DNA of 64,000 bases from Roseateles_B sp041905785 (GTDB lineage: Bacteria > Pseudomonadota > Gammaproteobacteria > Burkholderiales > Burkholderiaceae_C), in the NCBI GenBank assembly GCA_041905785.1, contig JAYRKJ010000018.1:1-64000 (forward strand). Reading direction: 5' to 3'. How positions within the stretch are numbered: position 1 is the stretch's first letter; the number at the start of each line of letters is the position of its first letter. The translations under genes and the position numbers were made by a program. Shown piece after piece: positions 1-8,793 of the stretch. The notes beneath the pieces were generated by a model that saw nothing but the letters and a program-made list of their open reading frames with translations, was not told the origin of the DNA and ran no database searches.

Positions 1-3000
1 ACGCAGTTCTTGCCGCTCAGCTCATAGCCCGCTTCGCAGCTGTACACCGGCTGCGTCGGCCCTGCGCCGGTCACCGATTGCGTGCTCCACAGCAGCTGCC
101 CCGCCTGGCTGTATACCGAGATCCGCGGGCTCCCATCCTTGCCCGTCACCTGCACCCGTCGGCCCAGCCCGTCGTACACATACCCGCCCCCAAGGCTGGA
201 GCCGCTCATGCGGTTGCCCTGATCAAAGGTGTAGGTCTGCCCGCCCTTGCTCCTGATGTTGCCGTAGGCGTCATAGGCGTAGTTGCTGGTGCTGCCGTTG
301 ACCGTCAGGCTGTTCAGCCGGTTGCTGCCGTCCGTGTAGTTCAGCGTCACGTTGCGGCTGCCCACAGTGGCCGTGCGCAGGTTGTCCGCCGCGTCGTAGG
401 TGTAGCTGGCCGTGCCCCACACGCCCGGCGCACTGGCCGTCTTGAGACGGTCCAGATCGTCATAGACCATGCTGCGGCTGAAGCTGCCATTGGGCCCGGG
501 CGGCAGCTGGTCCGTGATGGCCGTCACGTTGCCGTTGGCGTCGTAGGCGTAGACATCGTCCAGCACGCCGGCGTCCCGGTTCACCTCGGGTAGCCCGCGG
601 ACGTTCAGCGTCAGTGTGTGCTGAATGCCGTTGCCCAGCCGGTAGGCCGCCACCGCCCCATTGGGGTGATAGCTCAGCCCCGTCGCAAAGCTGCCCACGC
701 GCGTGGCTTCGCCCAGCGCATTGGGCTGATAGTCCAGCCCAGGTCCGCCTGCCGGGTAGCTCAGCCCCGACAGATGGCCATTGGCGTTGTAGCTCCAGCT
801 CACGCCGTAGCTCTTCCCGCCGTAGCTCAGCGTCTCCGTGCTCAGCAGGCGCAGGCTGTTGTAGGTGTAGCTCCAGCTGCTGCCGTTGCTGTCCACCGTC
901 TTGAGCTTGCCGTCGGGCCAGTAGCTGCGGCTGATGGACGGGCTCCCGTCGCCATAGCTGGTTCGGGTCAGCCGGTTCCGCGCGTCATAGCCATAGCTGA
1001 TCTTGGCCGCGGACGGCACGCTGGCCGTCTCGCAGCTGCTGGTGCTGCCAAGCGCCTGCCCCGGCGCACGCCAGGCCACATTGCCTGCCGCGTCATAGGC
1101 CTGGATCGTGGCGTTGATCTCAGGTTCAAGGGTTTTGCATAGGCGCTGCTCGGCGTCATACACATAGCGCCTCGTCACGCCACCGCGACTCACCGCCGTG
1201 GGCTTGCCGAACCTGTCGCGCTCGATGCGCAGGCTCACCCCTTCGGGCGCGTCCATACCGGCGAGGGCCGCCTCATCGGGATTGTCCAGCGCCCAGAAAC
1301 TCTGCGTGCTGGACTTGCCGCGCGCATTCGTCTGCCGGGTCAGGAAGGCATCCAGATAGTCCGTGTAGCTCGTCAGCTCCCCCTGCTCGCTGTCCACAGA
1401 CATGCGAACCAGCCGCCCCAGCGCGTCATAGCTCATGCGTCGGCCTGGGCTGCGCGCACTGATCGCCTGATCGTCGCGCTGCACGTCGCTCTCGAACGCC
1501 ACCCGGCCGGCCTCGTCGTAGCTCTTGACCGTCACCTTGCGTGTGGCGGCCTCCTGGCTGGCGTCATAGGTGCGCGTCAGCACAGGACGCCACATCGCGT
1601 CGTAGTAGGTCTGCGTGACGGCATTGCCCTTGGTGACGGTCTGGCGCCAGTGGCCGGCCTCCAGCCCATACTCGGGGCTGCCCACGGGTTCGAAGCGCTG
1701 TTGCGTCGCGGTCCAGCCCGCCGGCGGCGTGATGCTGGCCAGGCGCCCCGCGCTGTCGTAGCCGTAGTTGGTGCTGTAGCCCGCCGCATCGGTCAGTCGC
1801 GTGATCAGGCCAAAGTCGTCCACTTCCGCCTGCTCGCCGCTGCCGTCCGCATAGCTGATGCTGCGCGGCAGTCCGCGCCAGTAGTCGCGGTAGCTCGTGC
1901 GCTGGCCGGCGCCATCTTCGCGCCAGGCCAGGCTTCCATCGGTCTCGTAGTCCTGCCTGCTTTGCAATGCGCCGAATTTGCGGATGAGGGTGGGCTGCCC
2001 GCGGGCGTTGTGCTCCTGCACCAGGCTCGCTTGCCCGTCCACGCTGACACCGGCCACCAAGCCGGTCACCCATGGGGCCAGCTTGTCTTCGTAGGTCGTG
2101 ACCTCGGTGCGGCTGCCTGAGGGGCCCGAGCGCTGCACCGTGGTGGGCCTGGCCCACTCGTCAAAAGCCGTGGCCTCCCAGGTGAAGGTCTTGCCTTGCT
2201 GCGTGATCGTCTTCCTGTCCAGCGGCCGGTGTCTCAGCGCCATGCCGCCGTCGCCACGCGTGTTGTAAGGGCCGTTGGACAGCTGTGCCGGGTAGGGGCC
2301 AGCGTCCGCAGCGCGGTAGTGATAGTCCACCGTGCGCAGAGCCTTGCTGCCATCCCAGCCCTGCTCCTCCTTGTACAGGAGACCCTCGTCCACGCTCCAG
2401 CGCGTGCCGTAGGTCAGCCGCGTCTTCTCTCCCTTGGGGTTGGTGAGGGTCACCGTCTTGGTGCCGCTGCAGTTGCCGGTGCAGGGCAAGTTGGACCCGT
2501 CTGCTGCACCGTAGTCATAGCGCCAGACCAGCGGGCTGCTCAGGCCGGGGCCGCTCAAGGTCTTCTTCACCAGCGAGGCCACCTCGAAATACACGGGTGG
2601 GTCACCGGCGCGCACGGCGCTGCTGATGCAGTTCAGCACCGCCGTGCGTCCGTGTTCGGTGGGCTGGAGCTCGAACGAGCCCTTCAGCCCGCTGGGGTGC
2701 TCCATGGTCTTGGTCCCGCCGCCGCTCCAGCTCCTGCCCGCCATCCGCGCGTCGCAAGTCATGGGTGGCGTGACCGTGCTCACGCTGGTCTGCAGCGTGT
2801 CGCCGGAGAACTTCCAGCTCGTGCCATCCGGCAGGGTGACCTTGCTCAGCGTCGGCAGCACGTCGGCGGTGTACTCGTACTGCCAGCTGCGGCTCCCTGC
2901 CGCCACCGTCTTCACGCGGTTGCTGTCCCCGTCGTAGCTCAGCGACAGCCGGCGGCCGTCGCTGGCGCTGATCTCGGTCAGCCGCCAGGGCTTCAGCTTG

Positions 3001-3884
3001 TCGAAGACATAGTTCACCGTGTTGCCATGCCGGTCCGTCACCTGCGTGGCAAAGATCAGCACTTCCACGCGAGGAAAGTAGGTCGGGCTGGCATTGGCCA
3101 GTGGGATCTTGCCTCCCGAACCCGGCGCCGGTGTCAGGCTCGCCAGCTTGCCGCCACGGTAGGGCGCGTACATGCGCTCCACCATCCAGTCGAACCTGTA
3201 GCTGACACCCTGCGGCGACAATGCAATGAAGCCCTCGCCTCGCTGGGCGAGGTCCGCACTCAGCGTCGGCAGGCAGCGAATCTGCCAGCCCGCCTTGGTC
3301 ACCACGTCATAGCGCTGACCGTCCTGCGGCGCGAGCCGGTTCTGGGCCGAGCGCTGAAGCATCTCCTGCTCGCCGGCGCCCGGCACGTTCAGGAAGTAGC
3401 CGTGCCAGTATTCCTGTGCCGAGGTGGTCACGTTGCCGGTCTGGTTTGCGGCCACCGGCGGCTCTCGGAAGTCCGAGCATCGCTTCAGCGGATCCACGCC
3501 GTCCACCGTCCAGCCCACACCGCTGCGGAACACGCCCTTCAAATGGGGCAGCTCCAGCTCCCATTCCCCGAAGTGTTTCCCCGCCATCGAAGGAGCGCCT
3601 GTCGTCAGACGTCGGCTCACCGCGACGGGCAGCGCGAAATTGCCCGGCAGCGAGACGTCCGTCTGGACGAAGCTCAGCGCCCCGGTGTAGCTGCTGAGCT
3701 GGTCACCGAACACCCCGCTCTCCAGCATGGAGTGCTGGGCACGCACCAGCTTGCCGTCTTCCTGGTATGCCTCCTCTGCGGAGGCCGCCAGCATCACGCC
3801 GGCCGCGGCCAGGCCCATCCCCCACTTGACACCCGCCCACAGCGGCGCCCATGCACGGCTCCGCCGGCTTTGCGATGTACGCAT
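1..3884 (-). CDS. Exported RHS/YD-repeat protein, C-terminus beyond the window
   Basis: Large secreted or surface RHS-family protein. Such proteins form a hollow beta-cage and often carry a variable, sometimes toxic, C-terminal tip. The frame stays open from ATG 3884 to the left edge, giving at least 1,294 residues, and the end is not seen. Residues 1-36 look like a signal peptide: an Arg-rich start, then a Gly/Ala/Leu core. The next part has the usual RHS N-terminal sentence (TGALSF, TDVSLPGNF, VSRRLT). YD repeats fill roughly residues 700-1240, for example YDSAGR, YDEAGR, YDALGRL, YDARNRL, YDDLDRL and YDGLGRR. A GAGGGGG ribosome site precedes the ATG. The RHS core and any toxin/immunity genes would lie to the left, so function and target cannot be stated. 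Confidence 0.9.
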   Translation of the reverse strand, partial: MRTSQSRRSRAWAPLWAGVKWGMGLAAAGVMLAASAEEAYQEDGKLVRAQHSMLESGVFGDQLSSYTGALSFVQTDVSLPGNFALPVAVSRRLTTGAPSMAGKHFGEWELELPHLKGVFRSGVGWTVDGVDPLKRCSDFREPPVAANQTGNVTTSAQEYWHGYFLNVPGAGEQEMLQRSAQNRLAPQDGQRYDVVTKAGWQIRCLPTLSADLAQRGEGFIALSPQGVSYRFDWMVERMYAPYRGGKLASLTPAPGSGGKIPLANASPTYFPRVEVLIFATQVTDRHGNTVNYVFDKLKPWRLTEISASDGRRLSLSYDGDSNRVKTVAAGSRSWQYEYTADVLPTLSKVTLPDGTSWKFSGDTLQTSVSTVTPPMTCDARMAGRSWSGGGTKTMEHPSGLKGSFELQPTEHGRTAVLNCISSAVRAGDPPVYFEVASLVKKTLSGPGLSSPLVWRYDYGAADGSNLPCTGNCSGTKTVTLTNPKGEKTRLTYGTRWSVDEGLLYKEEQGWDGSKALRTVDYHYRAADAGPYPAQLSNGPYNTRGDGGMALRHRPLDRKTITQQGKTFTWEATAFDEWARPTTVQRSGPSGSRTEVTTYEDKLAPWVTGLVAGVSVDGQASLVQEHNARGQPTLIRKFGALQSRQDYETDGSLAWREDGAGQRTSYRDYWRGLPRSISYADGSGEQAEVDDFGLITRLTDAAGYSTNYGYDSAGRLASITPPAGWTATQQRFEPVGSPEYGLEAGHWRQTVTKGNAVTQTYYDAMWRPVLTRTYDASQEAATRKVTVKSYDEAGRVAFESDVQRDDQAISARSPGRRMSYDALGRLVRMSVDSEQGELTSYTDYLDAFLTRQTNARGKSSTQSFWALDNPDEAALAGMDAPEGVSLRIERDRFGKPTAVSRGGVTRRYVYDAEQRLCKTLEPEINATIQAYDAAGNVAWRAPGQALGSTSSCETASVPSAAKISYGYDARNRLTRTSYGDGSPSISRSYWPDGKLKTVDSNGSSWSYTYNSLRLLSTETLSYGGKSYGVSWSYNANGHLSGLSYPAGGPGLDYQPNALGEATRVGSFATGLSYHPNGAVAAYRLGNGIQHTLTLNVRGLPEVNRDAGVLDDVYAYDANGNVTAITDQLPPGPNGSFSRSMVYDDLDRLKTASAPGVWGTASYTYDAADNLRTATVGSRNVTLNYTDGSNRLNSLTVNGSTSNYAYDAYGNIRSKGGQTYTFDQGNRMSGSSLGGGYVYDGLGRRVQVTGKDGSPRISVYSQAGQLLWSTQSVTGAGPTQPVYSCEAGYELSGKNC

Positions 3885-4031
3885 CTTGCCCCCCTCACTT
3901 GGCTGCACCGCCAGGCGCGGTGCCGAACTTATGGGTCTGTATCGCCTTTTCCGGCGCTTCGCCCTCGCGTGACCCTGTCTCGGGACATCGCACGAACGCG
4001 GTCGCATTCTCGTCAACGCGGCCGCTTTCTG

Positions 4032-4051
4032 ACCTGTAAAGGATTACAGGC
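4032..4051. promoter_or_regulatory. lux-box-like palindrome upstream of the RHS gene
   Basis: A 20-base dyad reads ACCTGTA-N6-TACAGGC. The outer bases match the classic LuxR-type operator ACCTGT-N8-ACAGGT at all but the last position. It sits about 150 bases upstream of the RHS start codon and is the only strong palindrome in the 270-base gap. Binding by a LuxR-type or other dimeric regulator is inferred. No luxR or luxI gene is in the window. Confidence 0.45.
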
Positions 4052-4120
4052 ATCACCTCGACCGTGCGGATGACGCACAGCATGCTACGCACTGCCTCGC
4101 GGCAAACTGGCAGGGCATCA

Positions 4121-4156
4121 AGCGGCTTCAGCGGCTTCAGCGGCTTCAGCGGCTTC
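4121..4156. repeat. Four perfect 9-base tandem repeats
   Basis: The unit AGCGGCTTC is repeated four times without change, followed by a diverged fifth unit at 4157-4165. The TGA stop of the adjacent membrane protein gene uses the last two bases of the fourth unit plus the next base. Copy-number change would therefore alter the 3' untranslated region rather than the protein. It looks like a simple-sequence expansion. Confidence 0.9.
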
Positions 4157-4742
4157 AGCGCCGCCAGCGCTCCCGCCCCTGCCGCCGCGCCTGGCCCGAG
4201 GGCAGCCAGAGGGTGCCATGGACCCAATGGCGCAGCTTCAGCGCCTGCGGCTCGTGCAGGCCATCGAGGTAGTCCAGGCAGGCCGGCACACTGAGCCACC
4301 AGCGATGATCGCGCTCCTGGCACTCGTCGCCGTGGCGCTGCTGCAATGGGCGCAGGCGCACGGGCCGGCCCAGGGCACGCTCCAGGTCATCAACAGCCAG
4401 CCAGCGCTCGCCGGGCACCCACTCGGCCACCCGCATCGGCTGGCCGCGAAAAACGTAGTGCCGGCCCTGCACATCGGCCAGGGCACGGTACCGGATTGCC
4501 TGCAACAGGGCGTGCACGAGGGCCATCAGCTCCGGCGTGAACAGCCACACGGGAACCCAGGCCAGCGTGACGGCGCGGATCCACCGCCATTCGTCATGGG
4601 CCGCGAGCACGTAGCTCAGCGCCAGCGCGCTCAGCAGCAGGCGCAGGATCAGGCTGGCGGCGAAGTGGTAGCGGCGATGGTGCCGCTCCTCGAAGGCCCG
4701 CCGCCCCAACAGGTAGGCGATGGTGTCACGCACCGCCTCCAT
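4155..4742 (-). CDS. Two-helix membrane protein with BRO-N-like C-terminal domain
   Basis: 195 residues, not recognised as a named family. Two hydrophobic helices lie at about residues 27-47 and 53-72, joined by a short loop. The soluble part (about 95-180) resembles the BRO-N/phage antirepressor fold. It opens with FRGQPMRV, has GERWLAVDDLERALG, and closes with RWWLSVP and LRHWVHGTLWLPS, which match the BRO-N pattern of dvaraLG, a serine-containing strand and WV..vLPs. BRO-N domains usually bind DNA and are soluble phage or virus proteins, so a membrane-anchored one is odd. It starts 7 bases after rpiA ends and is probably co-transcribed with rpiA and aroG. Function unknown; the fold assignment is by eye. 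Confidence 0.7.
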   Translation of the reverse strand: MEAVRDTIAYLLGRRAFEERHHRRYHFAASLILRLLLSALALSYVLAAHDEWRWIRAVTLAWVPVWLFTPELMALVHALLQAIRYRALADVQGRHYVFRGQPMRVAEWVPGERWLAVDDLERALGRPVRLRPLQQRHGDECQERDHRWWLSVPACLDYLDGLHEPQALKLRHWVHGTLWLPSGQARRQGRERWRR

Positions 4743-4749
4743 GTCGGCC

Positions 4750-5412
4750 TCAGGCGAAGTTCAAGGTCTTCACGCCCTCGGCGGTGCCCAGCAGGCACAC
4801 GCGGGCCCTGTTGCGGGCGAACACGCCGACGGTGATCACGCCGGGCCACTGGTTCACCTCGGCCTCAAAGGCGCTCGGGTCCGTGATGTTGAGGCCGCGC
4901 ACGTCGAGGATGTGCGCGGCGTTGTCGGTCACCACGCCGGCGCGCAGCTGGGCGTCGGCACCCATGCCGGCAAAACGCCGGGCGATCTGGGCCGCGGCCA
5001 TGGGAATCACCTCCACCGGCAGCGGGAACTTGCCCAGGGTCTGGACCAGCTTGGACTCGTCGGCGATGCAGACAAAGGTCTCGGCCAGGTCGGCGACGAT
5101 CTTCTCCCGGGTCAGCGCGGCCCCGCCGCCCTTGATCATGTGGCCCTGGTGGTCGATCTCGTCGGCGCCGTCGATATAGACCTTCAGGCCCTGCACCTCG
5201 CTGGCCTCCAGCACCGGGATGCCCAGCGCCTTCATGCGCTCGGTGGAGCGCACCGAGCTGGAGACGGCCCCGGCGATCTTCCTGCCGCTGGCGGCCAGGG
5301 CGTCGATGAACTTGTCCACCGTCGAGCCGGTGCCCACGCCCACGATGGAACCCTCCTGCACATAGGCCAGAGCAGCCTGGCCCACCAGAGCCTTGAGTTC
5401 GTCTTGAGTCAT
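4750..5412 (-). CDS. rpiA: Ribose-5-phosphate isomerase A
   Basis: Interconverts ribose 5-phosphate and ribulose 5-phosphate in the non-oxidative pentose phosphate pathway (cytoplasm). The 220 residues match the usual RpiA length. Visible motifs are the phosphate loop GVGTGST (25-31), DGADE (81-85) with its catalytic acidic residues, and KGGGAAL followed by EK (94-104). It lies between aroG and the BRO-N-like gene on the same strand. The product supports nucleotide synthesis and erythrose 4-phosphate supply, which fits the neighbouring DAHP synthase. Confidence 0.97.
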   Translation of the reverse strand: MTQDELKALVGQAALAYVQEGSIVGVGTGSTVDKFIDALAASGRKIAGAVSSSVRSTERMKALGIPVLEASEVQGLKVYIDGADEIDHQGHMIKGGGAALTREKIVADLAETFVCIADESKLVQTLGKFPLPVEVIPMAAAQIARRFAGMGADAQLRAGVVTDNAAHILDVRGLNITDPSAFEAEVNQWPGVITVGVFARNRARVCLLGTAEGVKTLNFA

Positions 5413-5472
5413 TGCAGTCTTTCTGTAGTGCTGAAGAGGGTCAGGTCTTGCCAGGCAAGCCTTGCTGGAGGG

Positions 5473-6603
5473 TCAGACCTTGCGCATGCGGCGCGCCTTC
5501 ACGGCGGCGGCCAGCTCGCGCAGCAGCGGCTCGGTCTGCACCCAGCCCAGGCAGGCGTCCGTGATCGAAACGCCGGGCTTGAGGTCGGCGCGGGTCTGCC
5601 CTTCCAGCAGGTCCTGGCGGCCCGCCTGCAGGTGCGATTCGATCATCACCCCGGTGATGCGCGCGTCGCCCCCGGCGATCTGGCCCGCGACATCGTGGCC
5701 GACGTCGATCTGGCGCTCATACTTTTTGCTCGAATTGGCATGCGAGAAGTCGATCATCACCTGCTCGCGCAGCCCGGCGGCCTTCAGCGCCTCGCAGGCG
5801 GCCTGCACCGACGCCGCATCGTAGTTGGGCGTCTTGCCGCCGCGCAGGATCAGGTGGCAGTCGTCATTGCCGCGGGTCTCGAAGATGGCCGCCGCGCCCA
5901 TCTTGGTCATGCCCATGAAGGCGTGGCTGGCGCGGGCGGCCAGCACCGCATCGGCGGCGACCTTGATGCCACCGTCGGTCGCGTTCTTGAAGCCCACCGG
6001 GCAGGACAGGCCGGAGGCGAGCTGGCGGTGGCTCTGGCTCTCCGTCGTCCGGGCGCCGATGGCGCCCCAGGCGATCAGGTCGGAGATGTACTGCGGCGAG
6101 AGCAGGTCCAGGAACTCGGTGCCGGCCGGCAGGCCCAGGGCCGTCACGTCCAGCAGCAGCTTGCGGGCCAGGCGCAAGCCCTCGTTCATGTGGAAGCTGC
6201 CGTCCAGGCGCGGGTCGTTGATGTAGCCTTTCCAGCCCACGGTGGTGCGCGGCTTCTCGAAGTAAACGCGCATCACCATCAACAGCTCGCCCTGCATCTC
6301 GTCGCTGGCCTTCTTGAGCAGGCGGGCGTAGTCCATGGCCTGGTCGTGGTCGTGGATGGAGCAAGGCCCCACCACCACCAGCAGGCGGTCGTCGCGGCCA
6401 TGCAGCACGTCACCGATCTCCTGGCGGGCACGCTCGACCAGGTTCAGGGCCTCATCGGTGATGGGCAGCTCATCCAGCAGCAGGGCCGGCGAGATCAGGG
6501 GACGGACGGCACCGATGCGGGTGTCATCGGTGCGGGTGGTGTCACGGGTGCTGTCGCGCGAGCCGATCTCGCGGTCGTTCTGAGGATGGTCCAGGGATTT
6601 CAT
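5473..6603 (-). CDS. aroG: DAHP synthase, class I (AroF/G/H type)
   Basis: 3-deoxy-D-arabino-heptulosonate 7-phosphate synthase condenses phosphoenolpyruvate and erythrose 4-phosphate, the first step to aromatic amino acids and folate. 376 residues. Motifs seen are GPCSIHD (79-85, metal Cys81), KPRTTVGWKG (117-126, PEP binding), GARTTESQ (183-190) and DFSHANSSK (285-293, metal His). The first ~30 residues are polar, Asp/Arg-rich and longer than in E. coli. Which amino acid inhibits it cannot be read safely, so the aroG symbol is provisional. It is divergent from pyrD across a 118-base promoter region and precedes rpiA by 60 bases. Confidence 0.95.
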   Translation of the reverse strand: MKSLDHPQNDREIGSRDSTRDTTRTDDTRIGAVRPLISPALLLDELPITDEALNLVERARQEIGDVLHGRDDRLLVVVGPCSIHDHDQAMDYARLLKKASDEMQGELLMVMRVYFEKPRTTVGWKGYINDPRLDGSFHMNEGLRLARKLLLDVTALGLPAGTEFLDLLSPQYISDLIAWGAIGARTTESQSHRQLASGLSCPVGFKNATDGGIKVAADAVLAARASHAFMGMTKMGAAAIFETRGNDDCHLILRGGKTPNYDAASVQAACEALKAAGLREQVMIDFSHANSSKKYERQIDVGHDVAGQIAGGDARITGVMIESHLQAGRQDLLEGQTRADLKPGVSITDACLGWVQTEPLLRELAAAVKARRMRKV

Positions 6604-6721
6604 GAGGGCTGGGCTGAGGCGGGATTGCCCTGATTATCCGCGAGGGCGGATGCGACAATCGCGCCCATCCCCACAAGCCCCAGCCACCGGCCTCATGCCG
6701 CCGGCGCGCCGCCTTGCCGCC

Positions 6722-7768
6722 ATGTCCCTGATCCCCTACGCACTGACCCGCCCCTTCCTCTTTGGCATGGACCCTGAACATGCCCACGAACTGACGCTGG
6801 GCTCCATCGCCCGTTTCCAGAACACGCCGCTGCAATGCCTGTGGTCCCAGAGCCGGGCCAGCGATCCCGTGCAACTGGCCGGCCTGCGTTTTCCGAACCG
6901 CGTGGGCCTGGCCGCCGGCCTGGACAAGAATGGCCGCTGCATCGACGGCCTGGGCGCCATGGGCTTCGGCTTCATCGAGGTCGGCACCGTCACGCCCAAG
7001 GGCCAGCCGGGCAATGACAAGCCGCGCATGTTCCGCCTGCCTGCGGCCAACGCGCTGATCAACCGCCTGGGCTTCAACAACGAAGGCCTGGACAGCTTCA
7101 TCGCCAACGTGAAGCAGGCACACAGCTTCCGCAAGGCCGGCGGCCTGCTGGGTCTGAACATCGGCAAGAACGCCGCCACGCCCATCGAGAACGCGGTGGA
7201 CGACTACCTGATCGGCCTGGCCGGCGTCTACCCGCATGCCGACTACATCACCGTCAACATCTCCAGTCCCAACACCAAGAACCTGCGCGCACTGCAAAGC
7301 GACGAGGCCCTGGACGCCCTGCTCTCGCGCCTGCAGGAGCGCAAGCTGCAGCTGCAGGCCGAGCAGGGCCGCGTGGTGCCCATGTTCGTGAAGATCGCGC
7401 CGGATCTGGACGAGGAACAGGTCGCCGTGATTGCCCGCACGCTGAAGAGCAATGGCATCGACGGGGTGATCGCGACCAACACCACCATCGGGCGCGACGC
7501 CGTTCAGGGCCTGCCGCATGCCGGCGAAACCGGCGGCCTCTCGGGCCAGCCGGTCTTCGAACCCAGCAACCGCGTGATCCGCCTGCTGCGCGCAGCCCTG
7601 GGCCAGGGCTATCCCATCATCGGCGTGGGCGGCGTGATGAGCGGCGAACATGCGCGCGCCAAGCTGCAGGCCGGGGCCGACCTGGTGCAGCTTTACACGG
7701 GCCTGATCTACAAGGGTTCGGCCCTGGTGCCGGAATGCGCCCGCGCGCTGCAAGGCTTCAAAGGCTGA
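6722..7768 (+). CDS. pyrD: Dihydroorotate dehydrogenase (quinone), class 2
   Basis: Oxidises dihydroorotate to orotate in pyrimidine synthesis, passing electrons to quinone at the inner membrane. The 348-residue form starting MSLIPYALTRP fits the class 2 family. Its N-terminal helices (PYALTRPFLFGMDPEHAHEL) form the membrane tunnel. The upstream ATG at 6602 would add 40 non-conserved residues and was rejected. FMN and substrate motifs are AAGLDKNG (64-71), NIGKN (146-150), VNISSPNT (178-185, with the catalytic Ser) and GVGGV near the end. A CYTH gene follows after 19 bases, probably in the same transcript. Confidence 0.96.
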   Translation: MSLIPYALTRPFLFGMDPEHAHELTLGSIARFQNTPLQCLWSQSRASDPVQLAGLRFPNRVGLAAGLDKNGRCIDGLGAMGFGFIEVGTVTPKGQPGNDKPRMFRLPAANALINRLGFNNEGLDSFIANVKQAHSFRKAGGLLGLNIGKNAATPIENAVDDYLIGLAGVYPHADYITVNISSPNTKNLRALQSDEALDALLSRLQERKLQLQAEQGRVVPMFVKIAPDLDEEQVAVIARTLKSNGIDGVIATNTTIGRDAVQGLPHAGETGGLSGQPVFEPSNRVIRLLRAALGQGYPIIGVGGVMSGEHARAKLQAGADLVQLYTGLIYKGSALVPECARALQGFKG

Positions 7769-7787
7769 AACCGAGACTGAGGGACGC

Positions 7788-8246
7788 ATGGGACTCGAGA
7801 TCGAACGCAAATTTCTGGTCCGGGGCGATGCCTGGCGCCAGGGCGAGGCACGCTACCTCTGCCAGGCCTATCTGAACCGCGATCCGGGGCGCACGGTGCG
7901 AGTCCGCGTCGACGGCGAGCAGGGCTTCCTGACCATCAAAGGCCGGAGCGTGGGCGCCACGCGCAGCGAGTTCGAGTACGCCATCCCGCTGGCCGACGCC
8001 CAGGCGCTGCTGGCCCTGGCCGATGGCCCCTGCATCGAGAAGCTGCGCCATCGCGTAGCTATGGGCGAGCTGGTCTGGGAAGTCGATGAATTCCTGGGGG
8101 CCAACGCGGGGCTCGTGGTGGCCGAGATCGAGCTGGAGCGCGAGGACCAGCCCTTCGATCGCCCCGACTGGCTGGGCGAGGAAGTGAGCCAGGACCCGCG
8201 CTACTTCAACTCTGCGCTGGCAGCCCGCCCCTATTCGAGCTGGTGA
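7788..8246 (+). CDS. CYTH domain protein (triphosphate tunnel metalloenzyme)
   Basis: 152-residue single-domain CYTH protein. The signature ExExK is seen as E4, E6 and K8 in LEIERKF. Later basic and acidic strands (RVRVDG, TIKG, EFEY, KLRHRV, VWEVDEF, AEIELE) line the tunnel. Family members hydrolyse inorganic triphosphate, thiamine triphosphate or other organic triphosphates with Mg or Mn. The length and the end DPRYFNSALA match the short bacterial group similar to CYTH tripolyphosphatases. Its substrate cannot be told from sequence. It follows pyrD after 19 bases with GAGGGA as ribosome site and converges on the GNAT gene. Confidence 0.9.
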   Translation: MGLEIERKFLVRGDAWRQGEARYLCQAYLNRDPGRTVRVRVDGEQGFLTIKGRSVGATRSEFEYAIPLADAQALLALADGPCIEKLRHRVAMGELVWEVDEFLGANAGLVVAEIELEREDQPFDRPDWLGEEVSQDPRYFNSALAARPYSSW

Positions 8247-8263
8247 GGCAGGCCCTCAGCCGG

Positions 8264-8776
8264 TCAGCCGGCGGCGCTGGCACGTTCGAGATAGCGCGCG
8301 GCCTCGCCAAAGCTGTGCAGCTTGCGCCTCAGCCATGCGGGCATGGCCTGCAAGGGCGCAAAGCCCAGACGCTGCCAGTACGAGGCCGAATCCTGCACGG
8401 CGATCAGGCCCATGCGCTCCAGCCCCAGCAGCACGGCACGCTGCTGGACCTGCGCCAGCAAGGCCGGGGCCAAGCCCTGGCCGCGCCCCGCAGGGCTCAC
8501 CGCCACGTCGTGCAGGTACAGCAATGTTGGCTTCGGCGGGCATTGATAGTCCGCGGCATGCAGTGCGGGCATGGTGTCGGCACAGACCGGCAGGCTGATC
8601 GCATAGGCCAGCAACGCGCTGCCGGCGCTGAAAGCCCCCCAGCAGGTTTGCAGCGGCGCGGTGGCGCGCAGCTTGGCCTCGAAGGCCTCGGCGGGCTCGA
8701 GATAGTCCGGCCCGTAGCAGTCGGCTTGCAGGCGCAGCACTGCGCCCAGGTCGGTCGGGCTCAGCGGCCGCAACAT
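8264..8776 (-). CDS. GNAT family N-acetyltransferase
   Basis: 170 residues from ATG 8776 (MLRPLSPTDLG). The long upstream extension of this frame lies inside the neighbouring gene and was rejected. The acetyl-CoA loop is GRGQGLA (97-103), preceded by the strand YLHDVAVSP. The end has SASYWQRLGF, typical of GNAT motif B (bulky Tyr, LGF). The acceptor substrate is unknown. It follows the CSD-DUF1294 gene by 17 bases and is probably co-transcribed. It converges on the CYTH gene with 17 bases between stops. Confidence 0.88.
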   Translation of the reverse strand: MLRPLSPTDLGAVLRLQADCYGPDYLEPAEAFEAKLRATAPLQTCWGAFSAGSALLAYAISLPVCADTMPALHAADYQCPPKPTLLYLHDVAVSPAGRGQGLAPALLAQVQQRAVLLGLERMGLIAVQDSASYWQRLGFAPLQAMPAWLRRKLHSFGEAARYLERASAAG

Positions 8777-8793
8777 GAAGCGGGAAGACAAGG

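Noticed and set aside
2196..4073. 625-codon plus-strand frame across the RHS gene
   Set aside because: The minus strand carries clear YD repeats and a signal peptide; the plus-strand product has no family features and extends over the RHS promoter.
3895..4323. 142-residue minus-strand frame with LKP repeats
   Set aside because: It only translates the 9-base repeat and overlaps the BRO-N-like gene out of frame; no ribosome site.
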